DNA of 5,593 bases, taken from assembly GCA_964587515.1 (NCBI GenBank), contig CAZPMO010000243.1:1-5593 (forward strand), written 5' to 3'. The position numbers and the translations under genes are program-made. Shown here piece by piece: positions 1 through 5,593 of the stretch (position 1 is its first letter; each line of letters begins with the position of its first letter). Under the pieces are notes generated by a model. The model had not been told where the DNA came from, ran no database searches, and was given only the letters and a program-made list of their open reading frames with translations. The stretch comes from CAZPMO01 sp964587515 (GTDB lineage Bacteria; Pseudomonadota; Alphaproteobacteria; MPNO01).

Positions 1-125
1 TTGCCGGAGCCGTTGGGCCCCATGATGGCGTGCACCTCGCCGGCGCCGATCTCCAGCGAAATCCCCTTCAGGATTTCCTTGCCGTCGACGGTGGCGTGCA
101 GATCGCGGATCGAAAGCATGCCCAT
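1..125 (-). CDS. sufC: SufC, Fe-S assembly ATPase (5' part only, cut by window edge)
   Basis: This is the N-terminal 41 codons of the ABC-type ATPase of the SUF system, which binds SufB and SufD in the cytoplasm and drives Fe-S cluster assembly on the scaffold. The visible protein begins MGMLSIRDLHATVDGKEI and reaches the Walker A loop (GPNGSG, with the first two bases of a Lys codon at the window edge); the IMGPNGSGK form is typical of SufC. The ATG at 125-123 lies two bases after the sufB stop codon (130-128), so the genes are probably translationally coupled. A second in-frame ATG at 119-117 is possible, but the first is closer to the GGGAG-like ribosome binding sequence inside the sufB 3' end. 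Position directly after sufB supports the name. The rest of the gene is outside the window, so Walker B and the signature motif cannot be checked. Confidence 0.93.
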   Translation of the reverse strand, partial: MGMLSIRDLHATVDGKEILKGISLEIGAGEVHAIMGPNGSG

Positions 126-127
126 GC

Positions 128-1575
<1,448 letters not shown>

Positions 1576-1579
<4 letters not shown>

Positions 1580-2055
1580 GGCTCCACCCTCGGTCGCGTC
1601 GCGCCGGACTCGGCTCGCTCGCGCACCGGAAAAAGTTCCTGGAATTCGATCGGCGGCTGCGCCATCTCGGCCAAGGTCACGCCGCCCAGCGCCTCGGTCA
1701 GCGCCTCGTTGATGCGCCGCCAGTTGGTGCGGGTCGGGCACAGCGCCTCGATCTCGCACAGCGAGCCGTCGGCGTCGACGCAATCGGTCAGCGCGATGGG
1801 CCCCTCCACCGCGCCGATGATGTCGGCGACGGTGATGGTCTCGGCGGTGCGCGCCAGGGCATAGCCGCCCTTGGTGCCGCGCTGGGAATCCAGCAACCCG
1901 TCCTGAGCCAGCAGCTTCAACACCTTGGACACCGTCGGCACCGGCAGCCCGGTATTGGTGGCCAGTTCCGGCGCGGTGCGCAGCACGTCGGTCGCGCGCG
2001 CCAGCTCGGTCATCAGCAGCACGCCGTAATCCGCCATCCGGCTCAATTTGATCAT
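1576..2055 (-). CDS. Rrf2-family transcriptional regulator of the suf operon (SufR/IscR-like)
   Basis: This 159-residue Rrf2 protein has an N-terminal winged helix (about 1-70) containing the typical MIKLSRMADYGVLLMTELA start, a recognition region (LPVPTVSKVLKLLAQDGLL, 37-55) and the wing RGTKGGYALAR (59-69). Three cysteines, Cys92, Cys100 and Cys106, sit where IscR binds its [2Fe-2S] cluster. The spacing is C-x7-C-x5-C rather than the C-x5-C-x5-C of E. coli IscR, and it is followed by the CPTRTNWRRIN block seen in SUF-linked Rrf2 regulators. It probably represses the operon when its cluster is loaded and derepresses it under iron limitation or oxidative stress; this role is inferred from family and position. 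The ATG at 2055-2053 follows a G-rich ribosome binding sequence (GGGGGA), and its TGA overlaps the sufB GTG by four bases. The last 15 residues or so are a loose, probably disordered tail. Confidence 0.94.
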
Positions 2056-2127
2056 ATGGTCCCCCGCCCCGCGGGCGTCGGCTCAAAACCCAGCATCATA
2101 TTCAGCACCAATCTGGTCTTGTTTCAA

Positions 2128-2155
2128 AAAATAGCTCATCTCCCCTCCAAGTCAA
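2128..2155 (-). promoter_or_regulatory. Candidate sigma70-type promoter of the suf operon
   Basis: On the minus strand a TTGACT hexamer (2155-2150) is followed after 16 bases by TATTTT (2133-2128). This gives a near-consensus -35 and a fair -10 about 70 bases upstream of the Rrf2 start codon, and no other good pair was noticed nearer the gene. The -35 lies inside a CTTGACTTG sequence, and a short inverted repeat (ACCA-ATC-TGGT, 2107-2117) lies just past the predicted transcription start. Either could be part of an operator for autoregulation by the Rrf2 protein, but neither is a long convincing palindrome. The call rests on motif match and position only. Confidence 0.45.
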
Positions 2156-2468
2156 GCCACCCAGGCCAGAAAAAGGACGAAATCGGTCGATATGTTAGGA
2201 AATGAGGCTAAAACTATGAAATAAAGGGATTTATGGTTGGTTTTGCGGTTGGGGAATCTTGCCAAATTCTGGCGAAAAGCCCCGTCGATCGAATGATCAG
2301 CTTCCTTTTTGTGGTTAAAGGGGGGGTGTTAAGGGCCAACGATGCGGCATGACTGGAACGGGTTGCGAGTAATAACAATGCGGAGAATGCCGGGGAGGTA
2401 TGCGAAACAGCAGAATATCCCGCCTTTTTCCTTCTTTATCTTTGCCAGTTTACTGTTTTTAACCAGCT

Positions 2469-2484
2469 TTAATTCTACGTTAAC
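2469..2484 (+). promoter_or_regulatory. CtrA-type binding motif (TTAA-N7-TTAAC)
   Basis: The sequence TTAA-TTCTACG-TTAAC matches exactly the full CtrA recognition motif known from Alphaproteobacteria. Further TTAA tetramers lie beside it (six bases upstream at 2459-2462 and ten bases downstream at 2494-2497), but their spacing does not fit the consensus. The site is about 270 bases upstream of the gene at 2753 and about 415 bases from the suf regulator start, so no target gene is obvious. A match to an AT-only core can arise by chance in AT-rich DNA. Confidence 0.3.
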
Positions 2485-2680
2485 GAACTGTTATTAAACG
2501 GTTTATTTACGGTCGACCTCTAGGCTTATCGTGATATCTCCGAATGATGAAACATGGATGCTCGACATCACGGGAGAAACAATTTGTCCCTCCATTTTTA
2601 CATCAGGTTTAAGCAAGCTTCTGAAGATGTACACCGAAACACTCCGCTATTGCGTTGCGATAGGTATTTTCTCTAGGCAA

Positions 2681-2709
2681 TGGAAAAAGCATTCATGTCA
2701 TGATATATT
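2681..2709 (+). promoter_or_regulatory. Candidate promoter of the two-gene AT-rich islet
   Basis: TGGAAA (2681-2686, four of six matches to TTGACA) is followed after 17 bases by TATATT (2704-2709, close to TATAAT). Transcription would begin near 2716, giving a leader of about 37 bases before the ATG at 2753. The spacing is ideal, but such pairs are frequent in AT-rich sequence, so support is modest. Confidence 0.3.
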
Positions 2710-2752
2710 ATGTTAGAAAGGTTCGGCAGCACTACCCAGAGGTGCAACAATC

Positions 2753-3127
2753 ATGAAGTCTAGCAGCGAGATTAGGGATATGATCTTTGATGTTGGGTCA
2801 GTTTCGCTATCGGATTTGGCGGTTCGTGTTCTGACTGAATCAGATCCGTCCGATGCAAATATGCTGCAATTGGAACTCCACGATCTGAATGAAGAGTTAT
2901 CGGAACTCAATTCAAAGGGTTTCATTGAAATCAAAGGAGCCCAGTCTTCCTTTGAGGGCTTTATTGATGGGATCAAAAGTCTAGAAATAGAAGTGGAAAA
3001 TGCCGACCAGGAACCGAGTTCGATTCTTAAGAACGTATATGAATTTCTTAATAACAACCCGGAATTTGACAAAACTGAAGTAAATGTTACAGCGATGGGA
3101 TTTTTAGAAACTCGTCGTATTAAATAA
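2753..3127 (+). CDS. Acidic 124-residue protein of unknown function, possible winged helix
   Basis: I do not recognise this protein. It is acidic, has no signal peptide or membrane segment, and is predicted by eye to be mostly helical. Residues 1-62 have the rhythm of a winged-helix fold: a helix (SLSDLAVRVLTE, 18-29), a second long helix rich in Leu and Glu (LQLELHDLNEELSEL, 38-52), then KGFIEIKG (55-62) resembling the GhIxh strand that opens a wing. A second helical part follows (about 68-103) and ends near NNPEF. The ATG at 2753 has an AGAGG sequence about ten bases upstream. The codons are AT-rich, unlike the suf genes and the amidohydrolase, which suggests transfer. The stop is 14 bases before the start of the broken membrane-protein gene, so the two are probably cotranscribed. 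The opposite-strand frame over the same region is serine-rich and looks like a shadow. It could be a regulator, an adaptor or an antitoxin-like partner; no choice can be made from sequence. Confidence 0.72.
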   Translation: MKSSSEIRDMIFDVGSVSLSDLAVRVLTESDPSDANMLQLELHDLNEELSELNSKGFIEIKGAQSSFEGFIDGIKSLEIEVENADQEPSSILKNVYEFLNNNPEFDKTEVNVTAMGFLETRRIK

Positions 3128-3242
3128 TTGATGCAGTCCCGATGGTGACTGAGATATATATTTGGATATTTGTTGTCTTTTTGCTCTCCTCCATCGCTGC
3201 CTATATAGATATATACAGCTTTTTCAGTGAAAAAAAATTGGA

Positions 3243-3482
3243 ATGGGACCAATTTTTGCTACACCATCGGCAGTAGTATTTATTCTCGCAAATGGGGCGA
3301 TCGGTGCTGGTCTCGTGTATTGGGCGCTTACACAGCCCAACAGCCCAATCAATGCCGTCGTTCCTCTAAATGAAACGTGGCAAAAAGCGTTGGCTATCGG
3401 ACTTGGTGTCCGAATTATTGTGAGAAGCCGTATTCTCGACCCAAGAAAAAAATCGAACAATCGGCGGCGATACAATTTATGA
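3243..3482 (+). CDS. Middle segment of the split membrane protein, as it reads literally
   Basis: Read as it stands, this is a 79-codon frame from an ATG at 3243 to a TGA at 3480. It carries the hydrophobic helix at residues 9-29 and ends in a basic stretch (KKSNNRRRYNL) that arises only after the A7 run at 3446-3452, where the natural frame probably leaves. No ribosome binding site precedes this ATG (only A8 and TTGG), so independent translation is doubtful. I read it as part of the larger gene at 3142-3750, not as a separate gene. Confidence 0.35.
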   Translation: MGPIFATPSAVVFILANGAIGAGLVYWALTQPNSPINAVVPLNETWQKALAIGLGVRIIVRSRILDPRKKSNNRRRYNL

Positions 3483-3750
3483 TCATTTCAAAAACGTTAC
3501 ATTTTTTAAAACAAAACTAAAATGGGCATTGATACGAGATAATTTAGCTCTTAATTATGCGGATATTTTTCAAAGCAGAGATGATTTTAGCTCTTGGCTA
3601 GAGGATCAAGTAATTAACCTACTTACACCATTTCGCAGTGACAAAGAAATAGACCAAATAAAAAATGCATTTAAAGGATTCAACGAAAGATTTAATTCAC
3701 CCAAAAAAATATCGAATATTGAACATTACGAGAAGATTATTTCCACTTAA
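3424..3750 (+). CDS. C-terminal soluble segment of the split membrane protein
   Basis: This frame is open from the codon after a TGA at 3421-3423 to the TAA at 3748-3750. From about 3451 it reads NRTIGGDTIYDHFKNV and continues as a coherent helical, mixed-charge protein through SWLEDQVINLLTPFRSD to EHYEKIIST. The only start candidate inside it is a TTG at 3529, which lacks a ribosome binding site and would cut a coherent sequence in two. It therefore looks like the cytoplasmic tail of the two-helix protein upstream. The base composition here is the lowest in GC of the whole window. Confidence 0.4.
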   Translation, partial: EAVFSTQEKNRTIGGDTIYDHFKNVTFFKTKLKWALIRDNLALNYADIFQSRDDFSSWLEDQVINLLTPFRSDKEIDQIKNAFKGFNERFNSPKKISNIEHYEKIIST

Positions 3751-3900
3751 CACGACAGGAACTTTTCGGCATGCATGCGGGATGGCTCGATTCCGCGCCG
3801 GTGCCGCTAGGTTTGGCGGCTTCGACCATAGAGGGTGGGCCACATGTTGACCGTGCCGCCGTGGGTGAGTTGGGGTTGCGGAAAGTCGCGAGTGAATTAC

Positions 3901-4074
3901 CTAAAGCCCCCCGAACCCCGCGAATTGGGGCGCGACATCTTCCATGAACCAAGTCACTTTCTCGCACACCCTGTATTCGGGCTTCAGCCCGGTGCTGAAA
4001 TACAGCACCATCACCCCGCCTTTCCCCGGCCCGGAGAGATTTTGGATGACGGCGATGGCGTGTCGGCGCACCAT
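3901..4074 (-). CDS. Possible small protein or gene remnant, 57 residues
   Basis: This minus-strand frame runs from an ATG at 4074-4072 to a TAG at 3903-3901. It gives a plausible globular sequence (GGVMVLYFSTGLKPEY in the middle, WFMEDVAPQF near the end) with GC-rich third codon positions like the neighbouring housekeeping genes. It has no ribosome binding site, begins only 29 bases from the divergent amidohydrolase start, and matches no family I know. It could be a small hypothetical gene, the remnant of a longer gene disrupted when the islet arrived, or chance in GC-rich DNA. Downstream in another frame the minus strand also reads HGGTVNMWPTLYGRS before a stop near 3808, a weak hint of a decayed coding region. 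Confidence 0.25.
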   Translation of the reverse strand: MVRRHAIAVIQNLSGPGKGGVMVLYFSTGLKPEYRVCEKVTWFMEDVAPQFAGFGGL

Positions 4075-4088
4075 GGGCGTGGTGGAGC

Positions 4089-4095
4089 AAGGGGG
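4089..4095 (+). promoter_or_regulatory. Ribosome binding site of the amidohydrolase
   Basis: A strong AAGGGGG sequence ends eight bases before the ATG at 4104. It decides the start: no other in-frame start codon has comparable support, and the first recognisable family residues (YLIKGGAVITVD) begin about 13 codons later. Confidence 0.6.
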
Positions 4096-4103
4096 ATGAC
4101 GGC

Positions 4104-5498
4104 ATGGCGGGCGAACAGGGTGGCGCTGGGCGGGGTGATTATCTGATCAAGGGCGGCGCGGTGATAACGGTCGATGCGGCGCTCGGCACTTTTCCCGAGG
4201 CCGATGTGCTGGTCCGCGACGGCGCGATCGAGCGGGTCGGCCCCGACCTGCCGGCCGGCGGGGCGGAGATCATCGACGCCAGCGACATGATCGTGATGCC
4301 GGGGCTGATCGATTCCCACTATCACATGTGGAGCGCGCTCGGCCGGAATTTCGTGTCGGACGGCGGGTTCAGCTATTTCCCGGCGAAATGGGCCACCGGC
4401 GCCCATTACGAGGCCGAGGATTATCATAACAGCGTGCTGCTGGGGCTGGCGGAACTGGCCGATGGCGGCGTGACGACGGTGCACAACTGGTCCCATAACA
4501 ACCGGGGTCCCGCGCATGTGGACGCCGAATTGCGGGCGCATCGGACCTCCGGACTGCGGGCGCGCTATTCCTTCGGCCATCGCGACCGGATGCCGGTCGA
4601 CGAGGTGAATTCGTTCGAAGATCTGGATCGCGTTCAGGCGGAATGGTTCGCAGATCAGTCCGCTTTTGACGGGCTGGTGCATCTGGGCGTCAATCTGCGC
4701 GGCATGACGCAGGCCAGCGGGCCGGTTTTCCATGCGGAAATGGAGGACATGCAGCGCCGCGGCCTGCCGGTATCAATCCATGCCAGCCAGGCCGCGCCCA
4801 ATTCCGACGATGCGTCGGACCATGAAAGGCGCGGCTATCTCGGGCCGAACTTTCTGATCTGCCACTATATCGCGGCGACCGACGAAGACCGCGCCGCCAT
4901 GGCGCGCACAAATACGCCGCTCAGCTTCGCGACCCATTCGGAAATGCGCCTCGGCTTCACGGGCGATCCGCGACGGGCGCTGATGAAAGCGCGCGAGGCC
5001 GGCATCACGGTGTCGCTGTCGTCGGACGCCACCTCGATCGCGCCGCCCAACATGTTCGAAAACATGCGCGTGACCTGGAACCTGGGAATCGCCTGGGAGG
5101 GCTCCGACACCGAAGGCCTGCCCTTCGTCGATTTCTGCGAAGCCATCGAGATGGCGACCATCAACGGCGCGGTGGCGCTGGGCTTGGGCGATGTCACCGG
5201 CTCGCTAACGCCCGGCAAGCGGGCCGACGTGATCCTGATCAGAACCAATGACCTCAATATCGCGCCGCTCGCCAACATCGAAACCACCGTGGTCCAGTCG
5301 GCGACGCCGGCCAATGTGGATACGGTGATGGTGGACGGCCGGCTTATCAAGCGCAATGGTCGCCTGGTGGACCTGGACGCGGCCGAAATCGTCACGCGGG
5401 CCAAGGAATCGGCGATGCGTGTCCGCAACGCCTCGGGCGGAATCCTGACGCCGGTCTGCGACGCCTGCGGCAACCCGGTGATCCGCGCGCCGTCGTGA
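4104..5498 (+). CDS. ATZ/TRZ-type metal-dependent amidohydrolase
   Basis: This 464-residue protein belongs to the amidohydrolase superfamily, in the group of cytosine deaminase-like and chlorohydrolase-like enzymes that hydrolyse C-N or related bonds on small heterocycles or amides in the cytoplasm. The N-terminal beta-sandwich part (about 12-64) leads to VMPGLIDSHYHMW with metal ligands His72 and His74. The barrel continues with His226 (SIHASQ), His254 (ICHYI) and Asp308 (SSDAT). The C-terminal signature TINGAVALGLGDVTGSLTPG (352-371) followed by KRADVILI is typical of the group. Length is normal. The ATG at 4104 has AGGGGG about eight bases upstream. Where many deaminases have H-x-x-E this protein has HASQ, with Gln229. 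The last residues contain CDACG (452-456). There are no pathway neighbours in the window, so the substrate cannot be named. Confidence 0.93.
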   Translation: MAGEQGGAGRGDYLIKGGAVITVDAALGTFPEADVLVRDGAIERVGPDLPAGGAEIIDASDMIVMPGLIDSHYHMWSALGRNFVSDGGFSYFPAKWATGAHYEAEDYHNSVLLGLAELADGGVTTVHNWSHNNRGPAHVDAELRAHRTSGLRARYSFGHRDRMPVDEVNSFEDLDRVQAEWFADQSAFDGLVHLGVNLRGMTQASGPVFHAEMEDMQRRGLPVSIHASQAAPNSDDASDHERRGYLGPNFLICHYIAATDEDRAAMARTNTPLSFATHSEMRLGFTGDPRRALMKAREAGITVSLSSDATSIAPPNMFENMRVTWNLGIAWEGSDTEGLPFVDFCEAIEMATINGAVALGLGDVTGSLTPGKRADVILIRTNDLNIAPLANIETTVVQSATPANVDTVMVDGRLIKRNGRLVDLDAAEIVTRAKESAMRVRNASGGILTPVCDACGNPVIRAPS

Positions 5499-5558
5499 GC
5501 GAATAAGGCGGCCCCCTCCCCCTTATACCAAGCTGCGCTGATCATGACCCACACGGCA

Positions 5559-5593
5559 TGCTTCGAGACGCCGGCTTCGCCGGCTCCTCAGCA
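5559..5593. repeat. Imperfect palindrome, probable intergenic repeat element or terminator-like hairpin
   Basis: The arms pair in three blocks around a TTC loop: TGCT with AGCA (5559-5562 and 5590-5593), GAG with CTC (5565-5567 and 5587-5589), and GCCGGC with GCCGGC (5570-5575 and 5579-5584). Small unpaired bases separate the blocks. The CTTCGAGAC...CTCCTCAGCA layout is like dispersed GC-rich palindromes found between genes in Alphaproteobacteria. It lies about 60 bases after the amidohydrolase stop and may be cut by the window edge. There is no T run inside the window, so a terminator role is possible but unproven. Confidence 0.55.

Larger units (their letters stand above)
2056..2752. other. 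Gene-poor region between the suf operon and the AT-rich islet
   Basis: No convincing gene is visible in these roughly 700 bases. The part next to the suf operon holds the divergent suf promoter. From about 2160 onward the base composition falls well below that of the suf genes, with T-rich and A-rich runs, a G7 run near 2320-2326, a CtrA-like site at 2469-2484 and an 8-base palindrome GGTCGACC at 2511-2518. Two weak open frames exist. One is a 61-codon GTG-initiated frame at 2531-2716, in the same phase as the gene that starts at 2753. The other is a 39-codon frame at 2378-2497 with a hydrophobic stretch. Neither has a ribosome binding site or protein-like character strong enough to call. No tRNA or clear attachment site was seen. 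Confidence 0.6.
3142..3750 (+). pseudogene. Two-helix membrane protein gene, split by two compensating frame changes
   Basis: Three consecutive open segments read as one protein of about 202 residues. Segment 1 (3142-3246, ATG start) gives 35 residues with a first transmembrane helix (IYIWIFVVFLLSSIAAY, 5-21), a short charged linker and LEW. The frame then changes by one base within 3230-3247, where an A8 run (3230-3237) and a GGG lie. Segment 2 (from about 3246 to 3450) gives a second helix (SAVVFILANGAIGAGLVYWA) and ends RSRILDPRK. The frame changes back at the A7 run 3446-3452. Segment 3 (to the TAA at 3748-3750) is a soluble, mixed-charge C-terminal part of about 99 residues. Segments 1 and 3 share one frame, so one base gained and one lost restores a continuous protein. 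Causes could be homopolymer errors in the assembly, a decaying gene, or slippage on the A runs. The gene is very AT-rich and follows the acidic protein by 14 bases. No known family was recognised with confidence. Confidence 0.6.
3751..4103. other. Short gene-poor region; return to high GC
   Basis: Composition switches sharply from AT-rich to GC-rich at about 3765-3790, marking the right edge of the islet. Just inside the GC-rich side lie a 10-base perfect palindrome, GCATGCATGC (3769-3778), and a small hairpin with GCCGC/GCGGC arms (3803-3807 and 3816-3820). There is no T run after the hairpin, so it is not a standard terminator. Apart from a doubtful minus-strand ORF (4074-3901), nothing protein-like was found. 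No tRNA or target-site duplication was recognised. Confidence 0.5.

Noticed and set aside
2378..2497. A 39-codon frame with a signal-peptide-like hydrophobic stretch
   Set aside because: Too short, comes from T-rich DNA that gives Phe and Leu by chance, and overlaps the CtrA-like site.
2531..2716. A 61-codon GTG-initiated plus-strand frame in phase with the gene at 2753
   Set aside because: No ribosome binding site, mixed and uncharacteristic composition, and the stop lies between it and the next gene; best read as chance in a noncoding leader.
2713..3252. A 179-codon minus-strand frame opposite the acidic protein gene
   Set aside because: Serine-rich and without domain character. The plus-strand frame has better protein features, a ribosome binding sequence and a coherent downstream neighbour.
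3803..3820. GCCGC/GCGGC hairpin as a terminator for the islet
   Set aside because: Five-base stem with an eight-base loop and no T run on either strand; too weak to call.
2104..4013. A shared CAGCACCA word near 2104 and near 4004 as possible attachment-site repeats flanking the islet
   Set aside because: Only about nine or ten bases match, there is no tRNA or integrase nearby, and such short matches are expected by chance.
4865..5554. A long minus-strand frame opposite the amidohydrolase
   Set aside because: Ser/Arg/Ala-rich shadow of a clearly conserved gene.

Overview
The flanks of this window look like a GC-rich alphaproteobacterial chromosome. The left part is the head of a minus-strand SUF iron-sulfur cluster assembly operon in the order Rrf2 regulator, sufB, sufC. 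This order, together with the tight gene packing and GC-rich codon use, is common in Alphaproteobacteria. I cannot name the genus.

Layout. Positions 1-2055 (minus) hold the suf operon: a cysteine-containing Rrf2 regulator (2055-1576), sufB (1579-128, GTG start overlapping the regulator's stop codon) and the first 41 codons of sufC (125-1, cut by the window edge). A plausible sigma70-type promoter lies at 2155-2128. Positions 2056-2752 are a gene-poor stretch that becomes clearly AT-richer, with a CtrA-type TTAA-N7-TTAAC motif at 2469-2484. Positions 2753-3750 (plus) are an AT-rich islet with two genes I do not recognise. The first is an acidic 124-residue protein whose N-terminal half resembles a winged helix. 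The second is a roughly 200-residue two-helix membrane protein that now reads in three pieces because of two compensating frame changes, each lying at or near a poly-A run. Positions 3751-4103 return to high GC and hold at most one small minus-strand ORF (4074-3901). Positions 4104-5498 (plus) encode a complete ATZ/TRZ-type metal-dependent amidohydrolase of 464 residues. The window ends in an imperfect palindrome (5559-5593) typical of an intergenic repeat.

How the parts relate. The suf genes form one transcription unit: the Rrf2 protein probably senses Fe-S status and controls sufB, sufC and what follows, while SufB and SufC are the scaffold and ATPase of the assembly complex. The two islet genes are 14 bases apart on one strand and probably cotranscribed. 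Their composition differs sharply from both neighbours, which suggests horizontal acquisition between two housekeeping or metabolic loci. The amidohydrolase appears to be an independent unit with its own ribosome binding site and a departure from the usual active-site signature (Gln where a Glu is expected). The most interesting part is the islet: a regulator-like or adaptor-like small protein beside a small membrane protein, which could be an undescribed two-gene accessory module. Its function cannot be read from the sequence.
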